IMG/VR virus record: IMGVR_UViG_3300028114_000106
Span: 1-24,027 of that record
From: a virus
Reading direction: 5' to 3' (one strand)
Length of the DNA stretch: 24,027 bases
Positions 12,081 to 20,166 of this stretch are shown here, piece by piece. The notes under the pieces were generated by a model. The model was not told where the DNA came from, ran no database searches, and saw nothing but the letters and a program-made list of their open reading frames with translations. How positions within the stretch are numbered: the stretch's first letter is position 1; every line of letters starts with the position of its first letter. A program made the position numbers and the translations under genes.

Positions 12081-14083
12081 TTCTTGCCTGCGTTTCCGCT
12101 GTTGCGTTTGACCGCGATCAAGTTCGGCGCGGCAATCGGGACGAACGGGAACCCGCCGAAGTTGTCGCCGTTCGCGAACTTGTCCTCGGCGGTCTCGATG
12201 GTCCCGTCGTAACCCGGGATGAGTTGCCACAGAACCTCCGACGTCGTGACAGCCGGGGATGGCGCGTAGGCCAGCGTGACCGTCAGGCTCCCGCCAGATT
12301 CCGCGGTCGAGGAAATGATTGGGATCCGGGCGTAGTTCGGGGCAGGCCGGACAGCGTACCCGAGGGCGAAGTAATTCGCGGCGAGCGTCGGCAGCGCGCC
12401 CCCGGGCCATGCCAGCGTGTCCAGCGTCACCACCTCGTTGGTCTGTGAGGTTGCGGTGCCCGTGAACGTCCAATCAGCCACGTCCAACCCGTTACCATCC
12501 TCCCCGAGCGCCCAGTTGTCGCGGGTCTGCATCAGGGTCCGAGGGATGACTCGGTCAAAAACGGCGGCGGCTCCGTCAATCGTTGCCTGCAAGGATCCGC
12601 TCCTGCGCTTCACCCCGCGAACGTGCCCTGTGAAGATCGCTTCCTTGCCGGCGATGTCGGTCGGGTCCGCCTCATAGATCGTCAGCGTCATCCGCTCCCA
12701 GAGCGTGCCTGCAACGGACCGGAGCAGTGGGTTGTCTGTCCAGATGCCTGTCTTGAGGCTCACGCTGGTCTTGTCGATTGCCGTGCTCTGTGTGATGTCA
12801 CCGTGCTCAATTTGCTTAGCTGTCCACGTCGGGGAGGTTCCAAGGTCGGCGTCGTGACTGGTGAACGTCCACGACTCAGCCCCGGCCGTGAACTCGTACA
12901 GGTACACCACTGGATCGAGGACTCCAATCGTGGTCCCCGCCGTCTCCCCGCTTGGCGTGCTAACCTCCTCTCGGATTTCTACAAGGCCAACCGTGGTCGT
13001 CATGACCGGGAGCTTGTCGGCGCGGATGGTGATCGTGTCGGCGGCGAACCTGACCAAAGCCAGCGTGATGATGGCGGTGGACGCGGCGGCGAGCGTGCCC
13101 GGGGATGAATCCAGCGTCAGGACGTTGCCTGCAATCGACAGGACGTTGCGCGTGATGATTGACCCGTCCGTCAGAAGGAACGCCACGCGACGGTAGGACC
13201 CGAGCGCGGTGGCATTGTTCAAGGTGACGTTCGCGGACCCGCTCGACGTGTTCGAGGCGAGCCGCATTTCCTCCGTCCAGACCGGGATCCAGAACGGTTT
13301 CACGCTCCCGGTGTGGTCAGAGAACCACCGGAGCAGCTTCGAGAGCGCGGTAGGACCGTTCAGCGTGAGCGTGTGCTGCGGGTTGCGGACGGCGAGCTGC
13401 GGGTAAACGTGGCGGGCAACGTCGCGGCCGAACCCGATCCGTTGGCTGAACTCGACGGTGACGGAGTTGGCCCCAGGGTCAGTGGCCTTGAAGTCCAACA
13501 GTTCGAGCGGGAAGACGTAGGTGGTGACCCCTGCAACGGTTGGTCCCGGGGTCCACGTTTCGCTCGGAATCGTGACCGCCTCGTCGGCTGGCCCGGCCTC
13601 ATCGAATCGAACCTGCCCGCGAACCCATCGCGGGTCCAAGAGGTCCCAGTCCACGGGTTGCGTCAGGTACCCGCGCATGGTTGGGACGGAAACTTGTGAC
13701 CCGGTCGGCGTCGGGGTGGACGTCGCCCATGTGCCAGACGACAGAGCCCCAGCCTCGCCTTGAGTGCCGGTTACCCAGTGCTTGGTTTCCAGCGTCGCGG
13801 ATTCCCCAGCGCCAAACCCTGCGGGCCAGAGTGGAACCTGCACAGGCAACTCCCCGCTGGACGTGTGCGAGGTCTCGCGCTGCGCGGCGTAGAGTGCCGT
13901 GCTGATGGTGACGGTGTACTCCAGTCCAAGGCGCAGTGTGGACGACAGTGCCCTCCGGGTCTCGCGGCCCGTGAGCCCGCGCTCCTTGTCGGTCTCCACG
14001 GATGCTCGCAGCGTCATGCCGCGGCCGTCCGGGACCCACAGGCACGCCTGCCGGCTTTCGCTGTCGAGGGTGACCGTTGTCAC
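12077..14083 (-). CDS. Tail hub protein with BR0599-like C-terminus
   Basis: A 668-residue, beta-rich protein from GTG 14083 (GTGA overlap with the tape measure gene). An N-terminal segment (about 1-330) resembles distal tail proteins, with FSQRIGFGRDVARHVYP. The middle and C-terminus (about 350-668) match the DUF2163/phage BR0599 type seen in GTA gp13. Examples are VYLYEFTAGAESWTFTSHDA, and near the end EDKFANGDNFGGFPFVPIAA. So it may fuse two tail-tip roles in one chain: distal tail ring and hub. The typical Cys pair of the BR0599 end (ligands in GTA gp13) is not obvious here. Position directly after the tape measure supports the role. Confidence 0.8.
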   Translation of the reverse strand: MTTVTLDSESRQACLWVPDGRGMTLRASVETDKERGLTGRETRRALSSTLRLGLEYTVTISTALYAAQRETSHTSSGELPVQVPLWPAGFGAGESATLETKHWVTGTQGEAGALSSGTWATSTPTPTGSQVSVPTMRGYLTQPVDWDLLDPRWVRGQVRFDEAGPADEAVTIPSETWTPGPTVAGVTTYVFPLELLDFKATDPGANSVTVEFSQRIGFGRDVARHVYPQLAVRNPQHTLTLNGPTALSKLLRWFSDHTGSVKPFWIPVWTEEMRLASNTSSGSANVTLNNATALGSYRRVAFLLTDGSIITRNVLSIAGNVLTLDSSPGTLAAASTAIITLALVRFAADTITIRADKLPVMTTTVGLVEIREEVSTPSGETAGTTIGVLDPVVYLYEFTAGAESWTFTSHDADLGTSPTWTAKQIEHGDITQSTAIDKTSVSLKTGIWTDNPLLRSVAGTLWERMTLTIYEADPTDIAGKEAIFTGHVRGVKRRSGSLQATIDGAAAVFDRVIPRTLMQTRDNWALGEDGNGLDVADWTFTGTATSQTNEVVTLDTLAWPGGALPTLAANYFALGYAVRPAPNYARIPIISSTAESGGSLTVTLAYAPSPAVTTSEVLWQLIPGYDGTIETAEDKFANGDNFGGFPFVPIAAPNLIAVKRNSGNAGKK

Positions 14084-16077
14084 GTTCCAGACCTCCAGTT
14101 CCGCTTCATGAGGTTCACCACGACGGTCTCGAACTCCGGATCCTGTTCAAGGTCTCGGGCGGTGCGCTCGTCGCTGACGATGACGATGCGCTGCTCGCGC
14201 CCTCCTGCCGATTGCGGAACGGCTCCGGTCGTGTTCATCGCTTCAAGGGCGTCTACGCCAATCGATGCCGTTGCCGGCGCCGACATGACGAACTCCCGCC
14301 CGTGGACGATGCCGGCCGGGGTCGAGGTCCCGAGGTTGCCGGTGTATCCGCCCTCGGCAAACCCGGACAACGCCTTCCCCAGGACGATGCCCTGCGCGGC
14401 GGCGATGAAGCCCGGGGAAGCGGCGGCGGCTCCGCCATAGCTGGCAATCGTGGCCAGCGTTGCGGGCGACGCCCAGACGGCGGCCTGCGCGGCGGCAATC
14501 GGGATCATGGCGGACACGGACGCGGCTTGGATGGCCTTGCCTGCCGTCGCCATCAGGATTTGCGTGGCCACCCACCGCACGCCCATCTCGATGATGGCAT
14601 TGATGACGGTCGAGAGAATCGTGGTCCCGATGTTCGCCAACGCCTGTCCCCAGGACTGCGTGCGCATGATGACCCCCGTCAGGTTTGAGGAGATGGAGGA
14701 AATTCCGGTGTTGAAGACGTTCGAGAACGTGGCGGCAATCTGCGCCGCCCAGCTTCCCCACTGGTTTTGAAGGTCGAGCATGGTCTGGCTCCAGACCATT
14801 GTCGTTTCGGATGCCCCAAGCTGGTTCAACTCCGCCTGGACTGTCGCCTGTTCACGCATCAACGAAACCCGCTTCTCCAATTGCGCCACAGCCTGCTCGT
14901 TCTGGACGATCTCGCCTTGAGCGTTTTCGAATGCGCTCTCGTCGAGCTTAACGGAGTCAATTATTGCGATCTCGCGCTTCAGTATAGCTTCGCGCTGAAG
15001 GAGTCGGTTCCGCTGCTCTTGGCGCTGTTGAGCGTCAGACATTCTGGAGGCGGCGCTCTGGCCATCGATGACGCCTACTTCCGCCAGCGTGCGCTGGATG
15101 GCTTGGTTTCGGGATTGGTAATTGATGGCCCCGACAGCGGCGGCTGTCTCCGTGAGGTTCTTGTTTACGTCCTCCGCAGGCCTTCGCAATTCCTCCAGCC
15201 GCTGCTTGTATGCCGCGATGGCATTGACCCCATCCTTCCACGCTTCGTCCATCGCCTTCACCGGGTCCAACGTCTCCCACAATGTCCCGTAGAACGCTCC
15301 TCCAGCCTGTGTCATCACGATCCAGAACTCAGCAATGGATTCAGTCGTTGTGCGAACAGCGTCCCGCAGTATGTCCCACCCACCAGAAATTCCTTTCCCG
15401 TCAGCGTTTGCCGTCAACGCGGCCAGCATGACCTTTGAAAACTCGGTGATCGCCGGGGTGACTCCTTGAACCAACTCGAACTTGAGCCCCTTTGCCATTG
15501 CGCCCAAGCGCTCCATGTCCAAGCGAAGATCCTTCGCAGCCTTCGCCGCATCCCCATCCACCACGATGCCGAACCGGCGCGCCTCGTCGGTCAACTCGCG
15601 CAACCCGTCCTCGCCCTTGTTCAGGACCGGAATCAAGGCAATGCCAGCCTCGCCGAACAGGTTCATGGCCATGGCCGTCTTCTGCGGCCCGTCCGGCATG
15701 CGGGAGAAGATGTCCGCCTGGCGCATAAGTTCGGCGGACAGGTCCCCGATGACTCGACCCTGACTCTGCGCCTTCTCGACGTAGCCCTTCATGGCTTCTG
15801 GCAGCTTCGACTGCTCGACCCCGGTGGCGCGGAGCGCGTACTGGAACGAAGACAGGAACTCCGTGCTGACGCCGAACTTCTCGGCCTCCGTCGCGGTCTT
15901 CGCGATCTCGCCATTGATGGCGGCAAACTCTCGGACGATGGCGGACCCGGCCACCGCGGCGCCGATTGCGGACAGTCCAGCCACGACCGAGCGCATGCGG
16001 TCTCCGATGCCGTTGATGCCCTTAGAGACCTCGTTCAGCCCGAGGAGGGCAATACGGATGTTGAGCGTTTCAGTCAT
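14080..16077 (-). CDS. Tail tape measure protein
   Basis: A 665-residue protein that sets tail length and occupies the tail tube. The N-terminal part is helical with GINGIGDRMRSVVAGLSAIG and FGVSTEFLSSFQYALRATGV. The middle has long helices with KREIAIIDSVKLDESAFENA. The C-terminal third is hydrophobic and Ala-rich (about 490-600), then GFAEGGYTGNLGTSTPAGIV, a common ending in these proteins. At about 0.15 nm per residue the tail would be near 100 nm. ATG 16077 overlaps the chaperone frame by 8 nt. The two chaperone frames directly upstream are the usual neighbours. Confidence 0.95.
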   Translation of the reverse strand: MTETLNIRIALLGLNEVSKGINGIGDRMRSVVAGLSAIGAAVAGSAIVREFAAINGEIAKTATEAEKFGVSTEFLSSFQYALRATGVEQSKLPEAMKGYVEKAQSQGRVIGDLSAELMRQADIFSRMPDGPQKTAMAMNLFGEAGIALIPVLNKGEDGLRELTDEARRFGIVVDGDAAKAAKDLRLDMERLGAMAKGLKFELVQGVTPAITEFSKVMLAALTANADGKGISGGWDILRDAVRTTTESIAEFWIVMTQAGGAFYGTLWETLDPVKAMDEAWKDGVNAIAAYKQRLEELRRPAEDVNKNLTETAAAVGAINYQSRNQAIQRTLAEVGVIDGQSAASRMSDAQQRQEQRNRLLQREAILKREIAIIDSVKLDESAFENAQGEIVQNEQAVAQLEKRVSLMREQATVQAELNQLGASETTMVWSQTMLDLQNQWGSWAAQIAATFSNVFNTGISSISSNLTGVIMRTQSWGQALANIGTTILSTVINAIIEMGVRWVATQILMATAGKAIQAASVSAMIPIAAAQAAVWASPATLATIASYGGAAAASPGFIAAAQGIVLGKALSGFAEGGYTGNLGTSTPAGIVHGREFVMSAPATASIGVDALEAMNTTGAVPQSAGGREQRIVIVSDERTARDLEQDPEFETVVVNLMKRNWRSGT

Positions 16078-16369
16078 TGGCGGCCTTCTTCAGTTGGTTG
16101 GCGAGTTTTTGGAACCCGGCTCCGCCCTTTTTGCTCATGACGGCGGAGAACGCGGTTGCCATCAGGGCGAGCGCGGCCGATTGGTCCCGCGCCTCCTTCC
16201 GGCGTTTGTGTTCCAGCATCCATTCCAGTTCCGTCAGCGTATGGTTTTCTGCCTCGCGTGCGGTCATTCCAAGTTCCACCGCGCACTGGCAGACGTACTG
16301 CGGGAGGCTTACACCTTTGGTTTGACGCCGATTTCCTCCGCGGTCTTGAGGCTGCGGGCACAGTAGTCG
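16070..16369 (-). CDS. Tail assembly chaperone, frameshift extension (gpT-like)
   Basis: This frame continues the upstream chaperone after a -1 shift at 16369-16375, adding 99 residues and ending at TGA 16070. It is open throughout from the slip site. Its end (LTELEWMLEHKRRKEARDQS, then SKKGGAGFQKLANQLKKAAN) is the small helical second part that tail chaperones carry. A GTG at 16279 could start a separate 69-residue form, but no ribosome site is evident and the slip site explains the frame better. The predicted fusion is about 234 residues if the upstream start is GTG 16773. The fusion normally helps wrap the tape measure, encoded next. Confidence 0.85.
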   Translation of the reverse strand, partial: RLLCPQPQDRGGNRRQTKGVSLPQYVCQCAVELGMTAREAENHTLTELEWMLEHKRRKEARDQSAALALMATAFSAVMSKKGGAGFQKLANQLKKAAND

Positions 16370-16773
16370 AAAAAACGGGCATTGGCCTCCTTCAACCCGG
16401 TTGCGACCTCGGCGAATGACTCAGGGGTCAACGTCTCAGCCCAGCCCTTGGGCTTCAGCAGCACGGCCTCGATAAACGTCTGCTCCGGCAGGATGCAGGA
16501 TGTTACTTTCGTGTACCGCCTCACCGGGATTTCCCGGAGTTCGACGTTCTCGGGAGGCATCGGGTTTTTCCCGTCCTCAGCCTCGAAGGTGACGGTGATG
16601 GTGCGTGGATATTTGGATTCCATGGGAGATGTGGAGTTGTTCACAGTTTCGCGGATGTGCATGCGGGCGCTGTAGCCCGTGAGATTGATGGCGACGTCGT
16701 CGGCGTCGGTGTAGAGCACCTGCGTCTGGAACGTCGACCCGGCGTCGATTTCAAGGTTGTGGATCTGTGCCAC
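16309..16773 (-). CDS. Tail assembly chaperone (gpG-like), with odd N-terminal extension
   Basis: A 154-residue ORF from GTG 16773. Residues about 51-154 look like the tail chaperone (LREIPVRRYTKVTSCILPEQ, LTPESFAEVATGLKEANARF). Residues 1-50 are unlike it. They resemble the start of a different phage protein type (AGSTFQTQVLYTDADDVAIN, NLTGYSARMHIRE). ATG at 16623 (residue 51) is preceded by ACATCTCCC exactly as recT is at 5897. So the chaperone proper may start at 16623 (104 residues), the first 50 codons being a fragment of another gene. The slip site near the end joins it to the downstream frame. Confidence 0.8.
   Translation of the reverse strand: MAQIHNLEIDAGSTFQTQVLYTDADDVAINLTGYSARMHIRETVNNSTSPMESKYPRTITVTFEAEDGKNPMPPENVELREIPVRRYTKVTSCILPEQTFIEAVLLKPKGWAETLTPESFAEVATGLKEANARFFDYCARSLKTAEEIGVKPKV
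16369..16375 (-). other. -1 ribosomal frameshift slippery site T-TTT-TTC
   Basis: On the minus strand the heptamer TTTTTTC spans 16375-16369. In the chaperone frame it reads T TTT TTC, the standard X-XXY-YYZ form for -1 slippage. After the slip, the frame CGA-CTA-CTG is open to 16070 and joins the second chaperone domain. The location just before the tape measure is the normal place for this event in siphophages. Confidence 0.85.
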
Positions 16774-16776
16774 AGG

Positions 16777-17019
16777 TCACGCGACGGGAGCGCCAGGGAC
16801 TCCAGGGTCGTTTGCCAGCATCTCGGTCATCTTGGGGATTCTGACGGATGGGTGAAGAGTTCCCGGCGGCAAAGGCTTTGGAATCTTCGCCCGTTTCGCC
16901 AGCGCATCAAGGCGCGTGGATTGCGATTCGGTCAGCGTGATCCCACAGCATGGGTGCGCCTCAAGGTGGCACTTTTCATCCTGCTCCGCGTTCGTCAGCG
17001 GTGTCAGGTTCTTGCTCAT
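16777..17019 (-). CDS. Small hypothetical protein with Cys-Cys motif
   Basis: An 80-residue protein from ATG 17019 (ATGA overlap with the TM/coiled-coil gene). It has CHLEAHPCCGITLTESQSTR in the first half, with three Cys and two His within 11 residues, a possible metal site. A helical stretch follows (TRLDALAKRAKIPKPLPPG), and a Pro-rich end. No family recognised. The chaperone frame begins after TGA-CCT, in the same frame. Its position between tail genes suggests a tail accessory role, unproven. Confidence 0.7.
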   Translation of the reverse strand: MSKNLTPLTNAEQDEKCHLEAHPCCGITLTESQSTRLDALAKRAKIPKPLPPGTLHPSVRIPKMTEMLANDPGVPGAPVA

Positions 17020-17288
17020 TTCTCACCCCACCCTTCCGCGGTTTGGTTCGACTTCGCGATGCCCGCCTTTGCTTCCAAGCGAATCAGTCGACGCTCATGA
17101 TCCTCCAGCCGGTCGACGACGACTTTGATTCGGGAGTCGATGATTAGAACGTTCTGCGCAGTTGACGCCCCTTGGAAGTACACCCCGGCCGCGAGAAACG
17201 CACCAGCCGCAACCCCAGCAAGGATTGCCCACAGGAGTTTCAGAGACAGGTTTACCCGCGTCGATTCGTCGATTGATTTTGGTGGCAT
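17016..17288 (-). CDS. TM plus coiled-coil protein, i-spanin-like layout
   Basis: A 90-residue protein from ATG 17288, one base after the beta-helix gene's stop (TGA-T-ATG). The N-terminus is basic (PPKSIDESTRVNLSLK). Then comes a TM helix (about 18-38, LLWAILAGVAAGAFLAAGVY) and a charged helical segment (DSRIKVVVDRLEDHERRLIR) to about residue 75. One TM helix with a C-terminal coiled coil outside the membrane is the layout of inner spanins. It is, however, not next to the lipoprotein at 19726-20166, so a tail-linked or host-membrane role is equally possible. A longer frame from 17381 lies inside the preceding gene. Confidence 0.7.
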   Translation of the reverse strand: MPPKSIDESTRVNLSLKLLWAILAGVAAGAFLAAGVYFQGASTAQNVLIIDSRIKVVVDRLEDHERRLIRLEAKAGIAKSNQTAEGWGEK

Positions 17289-17289
17289 A

Positions 17290-18915
17290 TCAAGCGGTGG
17301 CTTCGCGTTCCCAGATTTCGATTGTCGTCCCGGATTCCTGCAAGTTTGTTCCGAGCGTCGTCGTGTGGTTGAGCGTTGCAATCAAGGCGGCGGTCCCCTG
17401 GGCGTGCAGGGCGATTTGGTTGGCCGCCTCGCAGGTTGCGAACGTCTCTTGGAGGTAAAGTTCCGCCGTGTTCGATGCCTTGAACACCGCGTTTCCGGAT
17501 CCGCCCAAAACCGTTCGGGTTCCGCGGGTCCCAAGGCACCAGAGCTTCGATGTCTCAATGATGTGAATGTTTGCCCCGGTTTTCGTTGGCCCGTAGACGC
17601 CGCCAACGTCGATGCCGACAACGTTGTCGTGATAGGTCAGGTCGTTGTTGCTGGTGCTCGTGAATTTGCCGTTGTCGTAGCCCGCGCACCCATCAGTCAC
17701 CACGAACATTCCAGATGAGCCGTCCGCGTGGAAGTTGAACCCGTCCTTCACGTTGGCGATGGCCTCGCAATCCTTGATGAAGACCCGGCCGGTGACGCGG
17801 CGGATCCGAAGCCCGTCAAGTGCAGATTCCAGCGTGCCCGCGTACTTGAACATGCAATCCACAGCGACCACGTTGCGGGTTGACGCGGGGTCGATGTAGA
17901 GCGCACCAGAGTTGCCGCCGCTGAAATCGATGCCCTCGAAATAGAGGTCCGTCGTGCAGGACAGGAACGCGGCGGTGTAGGTGTTGCAGTAGATCCCAGT
18001 GTTCGCGTAGGTCGGCGCAACCCCGTCAGCGCGGTGCAGGTAGAGCGTGGATCCGGACTGGAAAAAGGAGTTCGGCGTCGTGTCGCAGGTTGCGATTTCC
18101 GATGTGAGGCGGGTCAGCTCCTCCGGAACTCCGAGCGCCGTCAGGTCCAAGAGGTCCATTACCCGACGCGTGGCCTCGCAGTTGCTGACCACGTAACAGT
18201 TGGTGTACGTTCCATCCTTGGTCGTCGGAAATGAGGCGACGCTCTTTGAGGCGCGGTGGTCAACACGGCCACCGTACCCAATGAACGCGCAGTGCTGCGT
18301 GGGTTCCACTAGTGCGCCAGTTGGAGGCGTTGGCCATCCGCTGGCGCGGCCATTGATGCTGTGGGTGTCCCGGTAGACGCGATTGGTTCCACCTCGAATC
18401 AGCACCCGATAGGGCGCGGACGTGGCGTTACCCAATGTGATTGCGGCATTTATGTCGCGGACGGCGAGACTGAAATCACCCTCGAACGATCCCAGCCCGC
18501 TGTTGCTGTTGTTCCCGTTCAGGACGTCGACGTGGTACACCGGCCCGGTCCAGATTGCCGCGTTGACAAGGCTGCGAGGGTTGACCGTTGTCTTGTACCC
18601 GTTCGAGAATTTTTCGATCCCGAGCGGGAACGTGGACGGCCATCCGATTTCCGCGGGTATCTGAAGGAGGCGGTTCAGGGTCACGGCTTCGGCACCTTGG
18701 TTGTCGGGTTGGGATGCTGGTGGCGTCGGTGGGTTTGGAGCGGCTGCGTCAAAATCAATATGGGTCGGCCCAGTGTTCGAGAACACGGTTCCAAGCCCTG
18801 GTGTAATCGTCGCTGGCGCCGTGTTGTCGAACGCGGTCGCGCCTGCCGGCGTGATTGCGGCTGGCCCGGTGTTTGAAAACGCCGTCGCCAGCCCGGGCGT
18901 GATAGGATCGGCCAT
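17290..18915 (-). CDS. Right-handed beta-helix protein, putative tail decoration or receptor-binding protein
   Basis: A 541-residue protein. Residues 5-52 are three tandem 16-residue repeats (ITPGLATAFSNTGPAA type). A Pro-rich linker follows. From about residue 120 the sequence has the short beta strands and Asn/Gly turns of a pectate-lyase-like beta-helix (VYHVDVLNGNNSNSGLGSFE, YFEGIDFSGGNSGALYIDP, RVFIKDCEAIANVKDGFNFH). Such folds serve as tailspikes or surface-polysaccharide binders. It has no clear signal peptide. ATG 18915 follows TAA-CCT in the same frame as the tail tube protein. Lying between tail tube and chaperones, it is not at the usual tip position, so it may decorate the tube. 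Confidence 0.78.
   Translation of the reverse strand: MADPITPGLATAFSNTGPAAITPAGATAFDNTAPATITPGLGTVFSNTGPTHIDFDAAAPNPPTPPASQPDNQGAEAVTLNRLLQIPAEIGWPSTFPLGIEKFSNGYKTTVNPRSLVNAAIWTGPVYHVDVLNGNNSNSGLGSFEGDFSLAVRDINAAITLGNATSAPYRVLIRGGTNRVYRDTHSINGRASGWPTPPTGALVEPTQHCAFIGYGGRVDHRASKSVASFPTTKDGTYTNCYVVSNCEATRRVMDLLDLTALGVPEELTRLTSEIATCDTTPNSFFQSGSTLYLHRADGVAPTYANTGIYCNTYTAAFLSCTTDLYFEGIDFSGGNSGALYIDPASTRNVVAVDCMFKYAGTLESALDGLRIRRVTGRVFIKDCEAIANVKDGFNFHADGSSGMFVVTDGCAGYDNGKFTSTSNNDLTYHDNVVGIDVGGVYGPTKTGANIHIIETSKLWCLGTRGTRTVLGGSGNAVFKASNTAELYLQETFATCEAANQIALHAQGTAALIATLNHTTTLGTNLQESGTTIEIWEREATA
18760..18903 (-). repeat. Three 48-bp coding repeats in beta-helix gene
   Basis: Residues 5-20, 21-36 and 37-52 of the beta-helix protein align as ITPGLATAFSNTGPAA, ITPAGATAFDNTAPAT and ITPGLGTVFSNTGPTH. 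Each is 48 nt. The DNA copies have diverged, mainly at third positions, so the protein pattern is kept. They may form a binding or anchoring segment at the N-terminus. Confidence 0.85.
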
Positions 18916-18918
18916 AGG

Positions 18919-19455
18919 TTACAGGGTGCCGGTGTTGAGCGTGCTGTGGAGCGTCTTGGCCATAACCGGGAACGTGGCCAACTGGTTGTTCGACGCCACC
19001 TCGCCGTCAATGGACAGGATCACCCACAGGTCAACGGTGTTGATCAGCGTGTTGCTCTGGTCGTACTGCTGAACCTTCAACCATGCGCGCTTCTCGCTTC
19101 CTTCGAGCGGATTGAACTGCGTCGAGGATGAAGTCAGCGCCAGCGAACCGAAGAGAAGCTCCACCATCTCGGCGCGCACCTCTTCAATGGTGAACGATAG
19201 GTCCAGCTTTTCCTCCGTGTGGATCATGTCGTAGCGCACCCGGCGACCCGGGATGCCCTTCATGATTTCGATCTCCGTCTTGTCCTTGGTGACCGAGAAC
19301 TCAGGCGGATTGCCGAGGCTGATCCATCCCAAGTCCGCGGCCCCAGGCTTCGCCTCGCGGCCGCATGTTCCAGCTGACGGGGATGTGTAGGCCACGCCCT
19401 CGCGGAAAAACGAGAGGTGGGTGCTGATGACGCGATTGCGGGAACTAAGTGCCAT
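18919..19455 (-). CDS. Major tail tube protein (gpV-like)
   Basis: A 178-residue beta-rich protein in the slot after the tail terminator, as for lambda V. Segments include SRNRVISTHLSFFREGVAYT, LGNPPEFSVTKDKTEIEI, HTEEKLDLSFTIEEVRAEMV and LWVILSIDGEVASNNQLATF. Length and beta pattern fit hexameric tube proteins. ATG 19455 comes 4 nt after the previous stop (TGA-TTTT-ATG). It is followed in the same frame by TAA-CCT-ATG and the beta-helix protein, so readthrough of the TAA would make a tube protein with a beta-helix extension. Confidence 0.85.
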   Translation of the reverse strand: MALSSRNRVISTHLSFFREGVAYTSPSAGTCGREAKPGAADLGWISLGNPPEFSVTKDKTEIEIMKGIPGRRVRYDMIHTEEKLDLSFTIEEVRAEMVELLFGSLALTSSSTQFNPLEGSEKRAWLKVQQYDQSNTLINTVDLWVILSIDGEVASNNQLATFPVMAKTLHSTLNTGTL

Positions 19456-19459
19456 AAAA

Positions 19460-19729
19460 TCAGGAGTTGGTGCTGCGGTTGTTGCGGGCCTCGTTCACGA
19501 CGGTGTCAACAAATCCCGGCTGGTGAATGGGAGAGCGGAGAAGTTCGCGCCACTCCCCGATGGTGACGTCAGCGGGGCGGGCTTCCATGAGGGCGTCGTA
19601 AGCCTCGATGAGGCTAATCGCTGCGGCGCGTCCGATCTGGATCGGGACGGCGGCTCCTGGAATTGCGACGGAGGCGATGCTGGCAGCGATGCCGACCCCA
19701 GTCTTGATGGCTTCGGTGGTATTGCTCAT
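19460..19729 (-). CDS. Small hydrophobic-N-terminus hypothetical protein
   Basis: An 89-residue protein from ATG 19729 (ATGA overlap with the lipoprotein gene). Residues about 8-35 are hydrophobic (VGIAASIASVAIPGAAVPIQ), rich in Ala, Ile and Val, and could be a TM helix. The rest is soluble and helical (IEAYDALMEARPADVTIGEW). It completes a block of three coupled membrane-associated genes between tail terminator and tail tube. It may be a second holin-type or lysis-regulating protein; no family is recognised. Confidence 0.68.
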   Translation of the reverse strand: MSNTTEAIKTGVGIAASIASVAIPGAAVPIQIGRAAAISLIEAYDALMEARPADVTIGEWRELLRSPIHQPGFVDTVVNEARNNRSTNS

Positions 19730-20166
19730 TTGGCGATGGCTTGGAGTTGTCTGCGAAGGTCGTCCACCTCTGCGGTGGCAATGGGCTCAACGGGCGCGTT
19801 AAGCCCGGCCTGCTTCGTGGCAATCCACGCTTCGACGGTTGCGCGGACGGCGTCGGAGTAGCGGCCGTGCAGGTCAACCACGCGTCCGTACTCTTTGGTC
19901 ATCTCATATCGGCGGTCGAGGTACCCGCCGGGGTCTGCGGCGCGGGTCGCGTCGTTCTTCGCGTCTCGGTCAGCGAACGAAACGCTCCACGCTCGGATTG
20001 CGCCCTCGACTGCGGCGTCGGACGCCTTGATGGATGTGTGCGACGCGCGGGCAATGCTCGCTGGGGCTTTGCAGCCAATGAGCAGAAATGGCGCGGACAG
20101 TGAGAGCGTGAACAGGCAGAAGACGAAAGCTGCGGCAAGCCTCTGGATGATTTGGGATAGTTTCAC
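19726..20166 (-). CDS. Lipoprotein, putative outer spanin-like lysis protein
   Basis: A 146-residue protein from GTG 20166, overlapping the holin-like gene stop (GTGA). The N-terminus is a lipoprotein signal: basic start (KLSQIIQRL), hydrophobic core, and a lipobox LIGC with Cys at residue 32. The mature part (about 115 residues) is charged and helical (GGYLDRRYEMTKEYGRVVDL, VDDLRRQLQAIAK). Directly after a holin-like gene, an outer-membrane lipoprotein is a good candidate for an o-spanin-type partner, although o-spanins are usually shorter. There is no C-terminal TM helix, so it is not a unimolecular spanin. Other lipoprotein roles, such as blocking superinfection, are possible. Confidence 0.72.
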   Translation of the reverse strand: MKLSQIIQRLAAAFVFCLFTLSLSAPFLLIGCKAPASIARASHTSIKASDAAVEGAIRAWSVSFADRDAKNDATRAADPGGYLDRRYEMTKEYGRVVDLHGRYSDAVRATVEAWIATKQAGLNAPVEPIATAEVDDLRRQLQAIAK

